DNA of 64,000 nt from Photorhabdus cinerea (GTDB taxonomy: Bacteria; Pseudomonadota; Gammaproteobacteria; Enterobacterales; Enterobacteriaceae). Positions 44,295 to 54,379 of this stretch are shown here, in pieces; positions within the stretch are counted from its first letter, which is position 1; each line of letters opens with the position of its first letter. The notes under the pieces are model-generated. The model saw only the letters and a list, made by a program, of their open reading frames with translations. It did no database searches and was not told the origin of the DNA. The position numbers were made by a program, and so were the translations under genes. The stretch lies in NCBI RefSeq assembly GCF_011189575.1, contig NZ_PUJW01000008.1, forward strand, positions 1-64,000, in the 5' to 3' direction.

Positions 44295-44310
44295 TGCATT
44301 CGATGCATTC
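44295..44310 (-). promoter_or_regulatory. Candidate operator of the toxin-antitoxin operon
   Basis: Two TGCATTC repeats (44295-44301, 44304-44310) separated by GA, 18 bases upstream of the antitoxin ATG. Short direct repeats of this kind are typical ribbon-helix-helix targets. Confidence 0.5.
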
Positions 44311-44422
44311 AATATAGTTAAGTGAATTCAAACTGGCAAGCGATCCCGACAGAGGTCAGAGGACGTTCAAGGGATGCCTCAGAAAACGAGTTAAGTAAGT
44401 CTGGCATATTGAGTGATTGCGC

Positions 44423-44462
44423 CCCGCTCAATGCGAGGTTTTACGGCGGGTTTTCGCTAACT
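44423..44462. repeat. Relative of the Fic-flanking repeat
   Basis: GCCCCGC...GAGGTTTTACGGCGGG followed by TTTTCGCTAAC resembles the right end of the repeat at 68-125 (CGCCCGCACTGGG...GTTTACGGCGGATTTTGCTAA). Here it borders the toxin-antitoxin locus. Confidence 0.4.
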
Positions 44463-44507
44463 ATTTTGTAGTATTTTCTGGTCATATGTTTCCAGAGCCG
44501 ATTTACC

Positions 44508-45146
44508 TTATTCCTCTTCCTTTTCGCTTGATTTGCTGTTGGCTGTCAGCAAATAAGGCGATTGCTGCCAGCGGCTTGGTGTTAATTGCAACAGATTATG
44601 TGCCAGAATAAAACCAATTGCTAAAGCGAGTAAAATCATGATACGAAGTAAGTTAGTCGTGTTATCCACCTGTTTGGATTCTGTTGCCAGTTTGTGGGTA
44701 TCTAGTGTCAGGCGCAGAAAACCGCTTGGTTCATCTTTTCCTGGAATGGGAACGACTATCTGGTGGTTAAAATAACTTCCTGCTTTTTTACCATCCAGCG
44801 ATAAACGATCGCGTACTGGCACACTCTCACCACTATGTGCAACTTGTGTTCCATTTTTAAGGTAAGCACTCGCATCAAGTATGCGGCTGTTTTTGGTCAG
44901 ATGATTCAAATTAGCCAGTATCTGCTCATTATTAAGATCTTTGCTGCCACTCTCCATATAATCGGATAAGCTGAATGCGACTTGTTTTGCCAGGGTTTTG
45001 GCCAATTCCTCAAATTGATCTATCTGGGCTTGTTGGTGAGAACGGCTAAAATAAGAAACGCCCTGCATTAGAAATACTAATAAGGCAATACAGATCAATA
45101 TAATAGCTGTTTTATGCAGTCGGAATTTTAATTTAGCTTTGATCAT
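44508..45146 (-). CDS. smp: Membrane protein Smp (YtjB)
   Basis: 212 aa with a membrane segment at about 13-33 (TAIILICIALLVFLMQGVSY), a periplasmic loop and a second segment at about 167-185 (LLRIMILLALAIGFILAHNL), then a charged tail ending EKEEE. This is the Smp/YtjB layout, divergent from serB exactly as in E. coli. Function unknown. lplA, its E. coli neighbour, is absent. Confidence 0.88.
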   Translation of the reverse strand: MIKAKLKFRLHKTAIILICIALLVFLMQGVSYFSRSHQQAQIDQFEELAKTLAKQVAFSLSDYMESGSKDLNNEQILANLNHLTKNSRILDASAYLKNGTQVAHSGESVPVRDRLSLDGKKAGSYFNHQIVVPIPGKDEPSGFLRLTLDTHKLATESKQVDNTTNLLRIMILLALAIGFILAHNLLQLTPSRWQQSPYLLTANSKSSEKEEE

Positions 45147-45262
45147 AGTTATCTCTTCCTGGCTGTGGTTAATTCAATGTTGCCAGATGCGATACAGAGA
45201 GGATAGTTTGAAATGTCATTTTTTGCAGTCAGAGCTATGTAGGATTACAGGAGTAGGGATTA

Positions 45263-46240
45263 ATGTCTAATAACCTGGCTTATCGTTATTTGCCGGAAGA
45301 GGTCCATAAATGGCCGGGATTACCACTTTCATTAAGTGGTGAAGAAGTTATGCCATTGGATTACCGGGCTGGTGACAGTGGTTGGTTGATATATGGTCGT
45401 GGTTTAGATAAACAACGTATCAGTAACTTTCAGCATCGGCTTGGAGCGGCAATTGTTATTGTCTCTTCATGGCGTATTGATGATTATCAGGTAGTGCGTA
45501 TTGCTGGAAGTCTGACGCCGCGTATTAAAAGACTTGCTGATGAGTGTCGGCTGGATGTTGTTCCTTTGGGGCAGATTCCACGGTTGCGTTCGCCAGGTTT
45601 GTTGGTCATGGATATGGATTCAACGGCCATTCAAATTGAGTGTATTGATGAAATAGCTCGTTTGGCAGGCGTAGGTGACAAGGTGGCCGAAATTACTGAG
45701 CGGGCAATGCAAGGCGAGTTGGATTTTTCTGAGAGTCTGCGGGAGCGGGTTTCTCAGCTTGCAGGAGCTGATGCTGATATTCTGCGGCAGGTTGTAGAAA
45801 ATTTACCACTTATGCCGGGATTGACCAGTCTGGTGCGTAAGTTGCAGTCCTTTGATTGGCATGTGGCAATCGCGTCGGGGGGATTCACCTATTTTGCGGA
45901 TCACCTGCGCCAGAATTTACGTTTGGTTGCTGCGGTAGCAAATCAGTTAGAAGTAAAAAATAGCAAGTTGACAGGTAAGGTTAAAGGGCCAGTTGTTGAT
46001 GCCAAATATAAGGCTGCCACATTGGTGAGATTGGCGAAAAAACTGAATATCCCATTGGAACAAACCGTGGCTATTGGTGATGGTGCTAATGATTTAAAAA
46101 TGATCCGTAAAGCGGGGCTGGGTATTGCTTATCATGCGAAACCGAAGGTTTATGCTCAGTCGAAGGTGACAATTCGCCATGCTGATCTGATGGGGGTATT
46201 GTGTGTGTTAAGTGGTGGTCTTAAACACGAAGAACGTTAA
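45263..46240 (+). CDS. serB: Phosphoserine phosphatase
   Basis: Final step of serine synthesis. HAD motif I VMDMDSTAIQIE (D117, D119), the cap region GELDFSESLRERV, VAIASGGF (motif II) and AIGDGANDLKM (motif IV) are all intact. An ACT-like N-terminal ~100 residues is present, as in E. coli. 325 aa. Ribosome site AGGAG. It is followed 24 bases later by radA. Confidence 0.97.
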   Translation: MSNNLAYRYLPEEVHKWPGLPLSLSGEEVMPLDYRAGDSGWLIYGRGLDKQRISNFQHRLGAAIVIVSSWRIDDYQVVRIAGSLTPRIKRLADECRLDVVPLGQIPRLRSPGLLVMDMDSTAIQIECIDEIARLAGVGDKVAEITERAMQGELDFSESLRERVSQLAGADADILRQVVENLPLMPGLTSLVRKLQSFDWHVAIASGGFTYFADHLRQNLRLVAAVANQLEVKNSKLTGKVKGPVVDAKYKAATLVRLAKKLNIPLEQTVAIGDGANDLKMIRKAGLGIAYHAKPKVYAQSKVTIRHADLMGVLCVLSGGLKHEER

Positions 46241-46264
46241 TGAAGTTGTTTTAGGGAGTGCAGA

Positions 46265-47647
46265 GTGGCGAAAGCAGCAAAACGAGCGTTTGTCTGTAAT
46301 GAGTGTGGAGCGGATTATCCGCGTTGGCAGGGGCAATGTGGTGCATGCCATGCCTGGAATACTATTACTGAGGTGCGTTTAGCCGCCGCACCTTCCTCTC
46401 GTAGTGACAGATTCAGTGGTTATGCGGGAGATGCGGGTGTCAGCAGGGTTCAGAAATTATCAGAGATTAGTCTGGAAGAACTTCCTCGTTTTTCCACTGG
46501 ATTCAAAGAATTTGACCGGGTTCTGGGCGGTGGTGTTGTACCTGGTAGTGCCATTCTGATTGGTGGTAACCCAGGAGCCGGAAAAAGTACCTTACTGTTG
46601 CAGACGATGTGTCAGTTATCCACGCAAATGAAAACGTTATACGTCACTGGAGAGGAGTCGTTACAACAGGTTGCTATGCGTGCTCACCGGTTGGGGTTGC
46701 CGGTTGATAATCTGAATATGTTGTCAGAAACCAGCATTGAGCAGATTTGCTTGATTGCAGAGCAGGAACAGCCAAAACTGATGGTGATTGACTCTATTCA
46801 GGTGATGCATATGGCGGATATTCAATCCTCTCCTGGGAGTGTTGCTCAGGTCAGGGAAACCGCTGCTTATCTTACTCGGTTTGCTAAAACCCGTGGTGTT
46901 GCCATTGTTATGGTGGGTCATGTAACTAAAGATGGTTCGCTGGCCGGCCCGAAAGTGTTGGAACATTGTATTGACTGTTCCGTAATGCTTGATGGTGAGG
47001 CTGATTCTCGTTTCCGTACTTTACGCAGCCATAAAAACCGGTTTGGTGCTGTCAATGAGCTGGGAGTATTCGCTATGACAGAGCAGGGGTTGCGCGAAGT
47101 GAGTAACCCGTCAGCGATTTTCCTTAGCCGTGGTGATGAAGTGACGGCTGGCAGTTCGGTCATGGTGGTGTGGGAAGGTACCCGTCCTTTATTGGTGGAA
47201 ATTCAGGCGCTGGTGGATCATTCGATGATGAATAATCCACGCCGTGTGGCTGTTGGTTTAGAGCAAAACCGGTTGGCTATCCTACTGGCGGTTCTTCATC
47301 GTCATGGTGGTTTGCAAATGTCCGATCAGGATGTGTTTGTCAATGTGGTCGGTGGCGTTAAGGTAGCGGAAACCAGTGCAGACCTCGCTTTACTTCTCTC
47401 TTTAGTCTCCAGTTTTCGGGATCGGCCTTTACCCCGTGATTTGGTTGTATTTGGTGAGGTGGGGCTGGCCGGTGAAATCCGTCCTGTACCGAGTGGGCAG
47501 GAACGGATATCGGAAGCGGCTAAACATGGTTTTAAACGGGCGATAGTCCCTTATGCCAATATGCCGAAAAAAGAGCTGTCAGGGATGAGAGTTTTTGGTG
47601 TGAGAAAGCTGGCAGATGCTTTATCTGTTATGGAAGATCTTGATTAA
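46265..47647 (+). CDS. radA: DNA repair protein RadA
   Basis: RadA drives branch migration of recombination intermediates. Zinc finger C11-x2-C14...C25-x2-C28, RecA-like ATPase with GGNPGAGKST, the RadA-specific KNRFG motif, and the Lon-like C-terminal domain. 460 aa as in E. coli. Start is GTG 46265 behind GGGAG (46254-46258). Between serB and nadR, an operon as in E. coli. Confidence 0.97.
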   Translation: MAKAAKRAFVCNECGADYPRWQGQCGACHAWNTITEVRLAAAPSSRSDRFSGYAGDAGVSRVQKLSEISLEELPRFSTGFKEFDRVLGGGVVPGSAILIGGNPGAGKSTLLLQTMCQLSTQMKTLYVTGEESLQQVAMRAHRLGLPVDNLNMLSETSIEQICLIAEQEQPKLMVIDSIQVMHMADIQSSPGSVAQVRETAAYLTRFAKTRGVAIVMVGHVTKDGSLAGPKVLEHCIDCSVMLDGEADSRFRTLRSHKNRFGAVNELGVFAMTEQGLREVSNPSAIFLSRGDEVTAGSSVMVVWEGTRPLLVEIQALVDHSMMNNPRRVAVGLEQNRLAILLAVLHRHGGLQMSDQDVFVNVVGGVKVAETSADLALLLSLVSSFRDRPLPRDLVVFGEVGLAGEIRPVPSGQERISEAAKHGFKRAIVPYANMPKKELSGMRVFGVRKLADALSVMEDLD

Positions 47648-47659
47648 ACTGGGGGAGAT

Positions 47660-48907
47660 ATGGGTCAATTTGGCTACCTTAAAAAAGCGATTAAACAAAC
47701 GGGTTGTACGTTGCAACAGGTTGCCGATGCAAGCGGTATGACTAAAGGTTATCTCAGCCAGTTAATTAATGACAAAATCAAAAGCCCTAGTGCCAAAAAA
47801 TTGGCTTCTCTCCATAACTATCTGGGGTTGCAATATCCTGTGCAGAATAAAACAGTTGGCGTGATATTTGGTAAGTTTTATCCATTGCATACCGGGCATA
47901 TTTATCTCATTCAACGGGCTTGTAGTCAGGTAGATGAATTACATATCATCCTTTGTCATGATGAACCGAGGGATAAAGAGTTGTTTGTGAATAGCTCCAT
48001 GTCGCAGCAACCTACTGTTAGTGATCGTCTGCGTTGGTTACTTCAGACATTTAAATATCAGAAAAATATTCATATTCATTCTTTTGATGAACAGGGAATT
48101 GAGCCATATCCACATGGTTGGGATGTGTGGAGTAAAGGCATGAAAGCCTTTATGTCAAAGGAGGGGATTAATCCAAGTTATATCTATTCCAGTGAAACTC
48201 TGGATGCCCCTCGTTATAAAGAACAATTGGGAATTGAAACTATTCTTATCGATCCACAACGATCATTTATGAAGATCTGTGGTCGACAGATTCGCCAGGA
48301 CCCATTCCGTCATTGGGAATATATTCCTACGGAAGTAAAACCTTTCTTTGTCCGTACAGTAGCTATTCTTGGTGGAGAATCTAGTGGTAAATCCACGTTA
48401 GTTAACAAATTGGCAAATATTTTTAATACTACCAGTGCTTGGGAGTATGGTCGTGATTATGTTTTCTCTCATCTGGGAGGTGATGAGATGGCGTTACAAT
48501 ATTCAGACTATGACAAAATCGCATTGGGGCAAGCACAGTATATTGATTTTGCAGTAAAATATGCGAATAAGGTTACATTTGTGGATACTGATTTCGTGAC
48601 TACCCAAGCATTCTGCAAGCGATATGAAGGGCGTGAACATCCGTTTGTTCAGGCATTGATTGATGAATACCGATTTGATTTGGTCATTCTACTAGAAAAT
48701 AATACCCCTTGGGTTGCTGATGGTTTGCGTAGCCTTGGTAGCGATCAGGATCGTAAAGCGTTCCAGCAATTGTTGGAGGATATTCTAAAAGACAATAATA
48801 CTGAATATGTTAAGGTGGATTCACCAGATTATGACCAACGTTTCTTGCGTTGTATTGACCTTATTCAGCAACTTTTAGCTGTTAACCCTAAGCCGAACAT
48901 CAGTTGA
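47660..48907 (+). CDS. nadR: NAD biosynthesis regulator/NMN adenylyltransferase/ribosylnicotinamide kinase
   Basis: Three parts in order: helix-turn-helix (residues 1-55, CTLQQVADASGMTKGYLSQL), NMN adenylyltransferase domain (GKFYPLHTGHIYLI and later SSETLDAPRY) and a C-terminal ribosylnicotinamide kinase with Walker A GGESSGKSTLVN. 415 aa, close to E. coli's 410. It represses NAD synthesis genes when NAD is ample and salvages ribosylnicotinamide. It starts 12 bases after radA. Confidence 0.96.
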   Translation: MGQFGYLKKAIKQTGCTLQQVADASGMTKGYLSQLINDKIKSPSAKKLASLHNYLGLQYPVQNKTVGVIFGKFYPLHTGHIYLIQRACSQVDELHIILCHDEPRDKELFVNSSMSQQPTVSDRLRWLLQTFKYQKNIHIHSFDEQGIEPYPHGWDVWSKGMKAFMSKEGINPSYIYSSETLDAPRYKEQLGIETILIDPQRSFMKICGRQIRQDPFRHWEYIPTEVKPFFVRTVAILGGESSGKSTLVNKLANIFNTTSAWEYGRDYVFSHLGGDEMALQYSDYDKIALGQAQYIDFAVKYANKVTFVDTDFVTTQAFCKRYEGREHPFVQALIDEYRFDLVILLENNTPWVADGLRSLGSDQDRKAFQQLLEDILKDNNTEYVKVDSPDYDQRFLRCIDLIQQLLAVNPKPNIS

Positions 48908-49576
48908 ATCGTTTATAATTAGATTCATATATAATATTTTATATGATAAACTAATAAGTATATTCAATATATATCTGACCGCGATGTGAGTTGTGGTTGG
49001 ATATTCTTACTTCTTATAAGTAATAAAATATATAATAGCTATTAATATTTTTGATACTTCTATTGATTATTTATTTCTTGAATAAAAACAAAATTAATAA
49101 TTAAATACTTCCCTGTTGATTTATAAATAAAATTTTTTTGCTTTGTGGTTTATTTGAAAATAAGATAAGGTTGATTTTCATATTAAATATTTTAATGTTT
49201 TATGTGTCTTTGTTATTACGAAAATTAAATATTAACTTTAACCTGTTGTTATGATATTAGGGTGTTTTTATCTATAAAAAATTATTTATCTGATGTTATT
49301 TTTGTATTTGAACTAACCAAATAATGCTCTGCTGTTAATGAATTTTTGATAGGAATGGGTTGATCTTGTTTAGTAAAATTTTGATTTTAGCATACAGGTA
49401 GCCATTTGAAATAGTCACTGGTAGAAATATTGATATACTTTTAATTAAGATATTTCTTATATGATTTCCCTTCGTTTGTGTAATCTTATAATGATGAATA
49501 TCTGTATTTTTACGGATTGTTCTGGCTGTAAGTGTTACCGATAATGCCAGATTTCTTACACTATTATGCTGAGATA
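48908..49576. other. Long AT-rich intergenic region
   Basis: About 620-670 bases of extremely AT-rich DNA between nadR and the ABC ATPase. No open frame of note, hairpin terminator or recognisable operator was found. Such composition favours H-NS silencing of the next gene (inference). Confidence 0.45.
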
Positions 49577-50326
49577 ATGAATTTGAATCAAATCGCTACG
49601 ATTGAAGCCATTGACATTTCATATGGTTTTTCAAACAGTCAAACTAACCAAAAAATGATTTCGGACATCAATCTTTCTATTTTTCCAGGTGAATTTACTT
49701 TGATTACAGGGGATCTCTGTTCAGGAAAAAGTACTTTGCTGGCAATGACTTCTGGGTTGTTGCGTCTCGACAGCGGAAAAATATTAATTGCTGATCACGA
49801 ATTGGGTAAACTGAATCACTGTGAATTAGATAGATTTCATTCGATAAATTGTGGTTTTATTTTTCAAAGAATTAATTTATCTAATGAACTCACAGCATTG
49901 GATAATTTGCTATTATCCCTGTCCTGTGGAATCACTGCTTCTCATCAGGAATCGATAGCTAGGGCAACTAAGGCACTCAATACTGTTGGTTTGAAACATA
50001 AGAAAGATATATATCCCAGGGAATTATGTGATAGTGAAAAACAACGCGTAGCAATAGCCAGAGCAATTGTGAATAGTCCCCGGTATTTGTTTGCTGACGA
50101 GCCAACTTGTTATCTTGATAAATATGACTGTCAGACAGCCATTGATATCTTAAGATTTATTGCTCATCATCAAAGGGGAACGGTTGTTGTAGCTTCACAG
50201 GATAATAGGCTTATTAGACATGCAGATCGTATTATTACGCTGAAAGAAGGGAAAATTATCCATGATACGCATCTTACATATAGCATTGTGAATAAGACTA
50301 TGAGTTTATATGAGGATAATAATTAG
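49577..50326 (+). CDS. Orphan ABC-transporter ATPase with degenerate motifs (LolD/DevA-like)
   Basis: 249 aa from ATG 49577; frames up to 49532 are possible and no start has a strong ribosome site. Walker A GDLCSGKSTLL and Walker B YLFADEPTCYLD are good. The signature region reads LCDSEKQRVAIARA instead of LSGGQxQR, and the H-loop histidine is replaced by glutamine (VVVASQDNRL). The overall pattern matches ATPases of MacB/LolCDE/DevBCA export systems. No permease or periplasmic gene is adjacent, so it either serves a distant permease, has a regulatory role, or is a decaying relic. Confidence 0.75.
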   Translation: MNLNQIATIEAIDISYGFSNSQTNQKMISDINLSIFPGEFTLITGDLCSGKSTLLAMTSGLLRLDSGKILIADHELGKLNHCELDRFHSINCGFIFQRINLSNELTALDNLLLSLSCGITASHQESIARATKALNTVGLKHKKDIYPRELCDSEKQRVAIARAIVNSPRYLFADEPTCYLDKYDCQTAIDILRFIAHHQRGTVVVASQDNRLIRHADRIITLKEGKIIHDTHLTYSIVNKTMSLYEDNN

Positions 50327-50331
50327 AGGAA

Positions 50332-50353
50332 AACGGCCTGTTGTCAGGCCGTT
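50332..50353. terminator. Bidirectional terminator between the ABC ATPase gene and ettA
   Basis: AACGGCCTG-TTGT-CAGGCCGTT, a 9-bp stem between convergent genes, A-rich on the left and TTCTTAAT on the right. Confidence 0.85.
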
Positions 50354-50363
50354 CTTAATATGA

Positions 50364-52031
50364 TTATTTGCTAATTCTCTTATACTTAATGCGATGTGGT
50401 TCTAGTGCTTCAGCTCCCAGAGTCCGCTTTTTATAGTCTTCGTATTCACTGAAGTTACCTTCAAAGAAGGTCACTTTACCTTCATCCTGATAATCAATGA
50501 TGTGGGTTGCGATACGGTCAAGGAACCAGCGGTCATGGGAGATAACCATTGCACAGCCTGGGAATTCCAATAGGGCATTTTCTAGTGCGCGCAGGGTTTC
50601 AATATCCAGATCGTTGGTTGGTTCGTCGAGCAGCAGCATGTTACCGCCAACTTGCAACAGTTTGGCCAAGTGCAGTCGGCCTCTTTCACCGCCAGACAGT
50701 TCACCGACTCGTTTACCTTGATCAACACCTTTGAAGTTGAAACGCCCAACATAGGCGCGACTTGGGAGCTCAAAGTTACCGATACGCATGATATCTTGAC
50801 CATTAGAAATCTCTTCCCAGACGGTTTTCTTGTCATCCATATTGTCACGGAACTGATCTACAGAAGCTAGTTTGACGGTTTCTCCTAACGTGATAGTGCC
50901 GGAATCAGGTTGCTCTTGGTTGGAAAGCATACGGAACAGGGTAGATTTACCGGCACCGTTAGGCCCAATAATCCCGACAATCGCCCCTTTTGGTAGGGAA
51001 AAACTCAAATTATCGATAAGAACCCGGTCGCCATAGGATTTGGTCAAATTTTCCACTTCCAGAACTTTGTCACCTAAGCGTGATCCCGGTGGGATAAACA
51101 GTTCACTGGTTTCGTTACGTTTCTGATATTCAACGCTGTTCAATTCTTCAAAACGGGCCAGACGTGCTTTACCTTTCGCTTGACGGCCTTTTGGATTTTG
51201 GCGAACCCATTCTAATTCTTTCTCGATAGATTTACGGCGGGCGGCTTCTGTCGATGCTTCCTGAGCCAGACGAGCATCTTTTTGCTCCAGCCATGAAGAG
51301 TAGTTACCTTCCCATGGGATACCTTCACCACGGTCAAGCTCCAGAATCCAGCCTGCAACGTTATCAAGGAAGTAACGATCGTGAGTGATTGCAACAACAG
51401 TACCTTCATAATCGTGCAGGAAGCGCTCCAGCCATGCAACAGATTCAGCATCAAGGTGGTTAGTTGGTTCGTCCAATAGCAGCATATCTGGTTTTTCTAG
51501 CAGTAAACGGCAGATTGCTACGCGGCGGCGTTCACCCCCGGATAGATGCTCAATTTTTGCATCCCATGATGGCAGACGTAGCGCATTAGCGGCACGTTCA
51601 AGCTGATTATCAAGGTTATGACCATCATGTGACTGAATAATCGCTTCCAGTTCACCTTGTTCTTTAGCCAGTTTGTCAAAATCAGCATCAGGGTCAGCAT
51701 AGGCTGCGTAGACTTCATCTAAACGCGTCAGTGCATGTTTTACTTCACTAACCGCTTCTTCCACAGCTTCACGCACAGTATGCTCAAGGTTTAATTTTGG
51801 CTCCTGTGGTAGATAGCCAATTTTAATCCCTGGCTGTGGACGGGCTTCTCCTTCGATGTCTTTGTCAATACCGGCCATAATACGTAATAAGGTGGATTTA
51901 CCCGCGCCGTTAAGACCAAGAACACCAATTTTTGCTCCCGGGAAGAAACTCAGGGAGATATTTTTCAGAATATGACGTTTCGGGGGAACAATTTTACCGA
52001 CCCGATGCATGGAGTAAACATATTGAGCCAC
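50364..52031 (-). CDS. ettA: Energy-dependent translational throttle protein (ABC-F)
   Basis: EttA binds the ribosomal E site and gates the first elongation step according to ATP/ADP ratio. Two ATPase halves: Walker A GLNGAGKSTLL and GPNGAGKSTLF, signatures LSGGERRRVAI and LSGGERGRLHL, with the ABC-F linker and arm between. 555 aa as in E. coli. It starts with GTG (52029-52031). Divergent from slt, as in E. coli. Confidence 0.97.
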   Translation of the reverse strand: MAQYVYSMHRVGKIVPPKRHILKNISLSFFPGAKIGVLGLNGAGKSTLLRIMAGIDKDIEGEARPQPGIKIGYLPQEPKLNLEHTVREAVEEAVSEVKHALTRLDEVYAAYADPDADFDKLAKEQGELEAIIQSHDGHNLDNQLERAANALRLPSWDAKIEHLSGGERRRVAICRLLLEKPDMLLLDEPTNHLDAESVAWLERFLHDYEGTVVAITHDRYFLDNVAGWILELDRGEGIPWEGNYSSWLEQKDARLAQEASTEAARRKSIEKELEWVRQNPKGRQAKGKARLARFEELNSVEYQKRNETSELFIPPGSRLGDKVLEVENLTKSYGDRVLIDNLSFSLPKGAIVGIIGPNGAGKSTLFRMLSNQEQPDSGTITLGETVKLASVDQFRDNMDDKKTVWEEISNGQDIMRIGNFELPSRAYVGRFNFKGVDQGKRVGELSGGERGRLHLAKLLQVGGNMLLLDEPTNDLDIETLRALENALLEFPGCAMVISHDRWFLDRIATHIIDYQDEGKVTFFEGNFSEYEDYKKRTLGAEALEPHRIKYKRISK

Positions 52032-52390
52032 GTTGCTATGAGCCTCGCTATCTCTGATTGTTATAATGCCTGTTTTGCAAAGTAAATTGTATGAACAGGG
52101 CGTGTTGGTGTTTGATTATATCAAGTTAGGTTATTTATACTCATTTGAACACGATTTGTCACAGTTTACCCGATTTAAGTTAATAAACTCTATAACCCAA
52201 TTGCCGGAATGAAATGATGCTGGGTTGAGTTTATTAAGTGTGATTAATTTATTTAGATAAAAAGCTTACCTTAATGAGATATGTGGTTAAATATTTCATA
52301 ATGGGATAAATTAATGTGGTAATTAGTGTTAATCATATTATTATGATGTTCATGTGTGTGCGAATATCAACCTATTCAACTTGATCTCCG
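52032..52390. other. Divergent promoter region of ettA and slt
   Basis: About 370 bases without coding signal. It must contain both promoters; I could not assign either with confidence. Confidence 0.45.
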
Positions 52391-52404
52391 GGAGGAGTGT
52401 GGTA

Positions 52405-54321
52405 ATGGCTAGATGGCAACACCTTGCGGTGACTGTAGGGTTGGTTTTTGTATCTGTAGCAGCAAACGCTGATTCTCTGGATAATCAGCGACAAAGATAT
52501 CAGCAGATTAAGCAAGCGTGGGATGCCAGCGATATGGCTGAAGTCGCGAGATTGATGCCAACATTAAAAGATTATCCGCTTTATCCTTACTTGGAATATC
52601 GAAAATTGAATCATGATCTCGCTCTTGTGACATCAGAGCAGATCCGTGACTTTATTGATCGTTATCCTAATTTGCCACCGGCACGTTCTTTATCATTCCG
52701 TTTTATCAATGAGCTTGCACGTCGTGAAGATTGGAGTGGTGTGCTGGTATTCAGCCCCACGGCCCCGAAATCTATTACGGCCCGTTGTAATTACTATTTT
52801 GCTAAATGGGCTACAGGTGAGAAGTCGGTTGCTTGGCAGGGAGCAAAAAATGTCTGGTTGAATGGGCGTTCTTTACCAGCCAGCTGCGATAAATTATTGG
52901 ATGTCTGGCAGCAAGCAGGCTATTTATCGGTGGAACTGGTATTACAGCGTATTAATCTCGCCTTGAAAGCAGGGGATACTTCTCTGGTCAGTTACCTCGC
53001 TAAGCGATTGTCACCAGGATACAAAAGTATCAGTGATGGCCTGATTAAGTTGCAGGATGATCCTGCTACCGTATTAGATTTTGCTAATAATACTGGACCG
53101 ACTGATTTTACTCGTGCAGCTACCGTAGCCGCCTTCTTACGTCTTGCCCGTCAAGATCCGGATCAGGCAAGAACGATCATTCCATCAATTGTTAGAGTGC
53201 AAAAGATGAATGAAAGTGAGCGCCAGCGGTTAAAAGAGATTGTTGCATGGCAGTTGATGGGGAATGTGGCCTATGAACAGGAAAAGTGGCGTGATGATGT
53301 AATCCGTGATACCCAATCTGTTTCACTGCTTGAGCGTCGTGTTCGTTTGGCATTGGGTAACGCAGATGAGCGTGGTCTGGATCAGTGGATCAAATTGTTA
53401 CCGTCAGAGAACCAGAATAAAGAGCAGTGGCGTTATTGGCGAGCTAATATTTTATTGGCTCAGGGTAAAAAAAGTGCAGGTGAGGCAATACTGCGTAAGC
53501 TGACAGAAGGTCGTGGTTTTTATCCAATGGTTGCTGCGCAAAAACTGAATATCAGCTATCCACTAATCATTAATATAGCAAAGAAACCAGATGCTGCTAT
53601 TGCTGCAATACCTGAAGTGCGGAGAGTAAGGGAACTGATATATTGGCAAATGGATAATCTTGCTCGTATAGAGTGGAGCTATCTGGTTGCTAGTCAGAGT
53701 AAATCAAAACAAGAGCAACTTGCCCGTTATGCTTTTAACCAAAAATGGGCGGCTCTTAGTGTACAGGCGACAATAACCGGAAAAATGTGGGACCACCTTG
53801 AAGAGCGTTTCCCATTGGCATGGCAGCAGGAATTCAACCATTTTACGTCAGATAAAGGCATTTCTCAGAGTTATGCGATGGCGATAGCGCGTCAGGAAAG
53901 TGCCTGGAACCCGCAAGCGAGTTCTTCTGTCGGTGCAGTTGGTTTGATGCAGGTGATGCCGGAAACGGCGGAATATACGGTTAAGCAAAATGGTATTCAG
54001 GGATATGCAAACAGTAGCCAACTGATAAACCCATTGACTAATATTGAAATTGGTACTGCTTATCTTGAGTCTGTTTATCAGCGTTTTGGGAATAATCGGA
54101 TACTTGCCAGTGCCGCTTATAATGCCGGCCCAACTCGTGTAGATCGCTGGTTATCTGACAGTGGTGGACGGTTGGATGCGATAGCCTTTATTGAAAGTAT
54201 TCCATTTTCCGAAACTCGGAATTATGTCAAAAATGTTTTGGCTTATGATGTTTTCTACGGTAATTTCATGGGTAAATCATCAAATGTGTTGACTAACGCA
54301 GAATGGCAAAGGCGTTACTGA
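52405..54321 (+). CDS. slt: Soluble lytic murein transglycosylase
   Basis: Slt70 cleaves peptidoglycan glycan strands from the periplasm, leaving 1,6-anhydro ends. A signal peptide (MARWQHLAVTVGLVFVSVAANA) precedes the helical superhelix domain (~450 residues) and the catalytic lysozyme-like domain with RQESAWNPQASSSVGAVGLM (catalytic Glu in RQES) and AYNAGPTRVDRWL. ATG 52405 is chosen for GGAGGAG at 52391; the frame is open to 52354. 638 aa, E. coli 645. Confidence 0.96.
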   Translation: MARWQHLAVTVGLVFVSVAANADSLDNQRQRYQQIKQAWDASDMAEVARLMPTLKDYPLYPYLEYRKLNHDLALVTSEQIRDFIDRYPNLPPARSLSFRFINELARREDWSGVLVFSPTAPKSITARCNYYFAKWATGEKSVAWQGAKNVWLNGRSLPASCDKLLDVWQQAGYLSVELVLQRINLALKAGDTSLVSYLAKRLSPGYKSISDGLIKLQDDPATVLDFANNTGPTDFTRAATVAAFLRLARQDPDQARTIIPSIVRVQKMNESERQRLKEIVAWQLMGNVAYEQEKWRDDVIRDTQSVSLLERRVRLALGNADERGLDQWIKLLPSENQNKEQWRYWRANILLAQGKKSAGEAILRKLTEGRGFYPMVAAQKLNISYPLIINIAKKPDAAIAAIPEVRRVRELIYWQMDNLARIEWSYLVASQSKSKQEQLARYAFNQKWAALSVQATITGKMWDHLEERFPLAWQQEFNHFTSDKGISQSYAMAIARQESAWNPQASSSVGAVGLMQVMPETAEYTVKQNGIQGYANSSQLINPLTNIEIGTAYLESVYQRFGNNRILASAAYNAGPTRVDRWLSDSGGRLDAIAFIESIPFSETRNYVKNVLAYDVFYGNFMGKSSNVLTNAEWQRRY

Positions 54322-54347
54322 TTTATGGCAAACTATGTTATGCTGCC

Positions 54348-54365
54348 GTACTAGTTGAATAGTAT
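54348..54365 (+). promoter_or_regulatory. TrpR operator upstream of trpR
   Basis: GTACTAGTTGAATAGTAT matches the palindromic trp operator core GTACTAGTTAACTAGTAC at 15 of 18 positions. It lies 15 bases before the trpR ATG and just after a -10-like TATGCT (54339-54344), so autorepression by tryptophan-bound TrpR is expected, as in E. coli. Confidence 0.75.
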
Positions 54366-54379
54366 GAAACTGATTAATT

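Noticed and set aside
44325..44402. Short frame ending in KRVK-stop before the repeat at 44423
   Set aside because: Fewer than 25 codons, no family recognised and no start codon.
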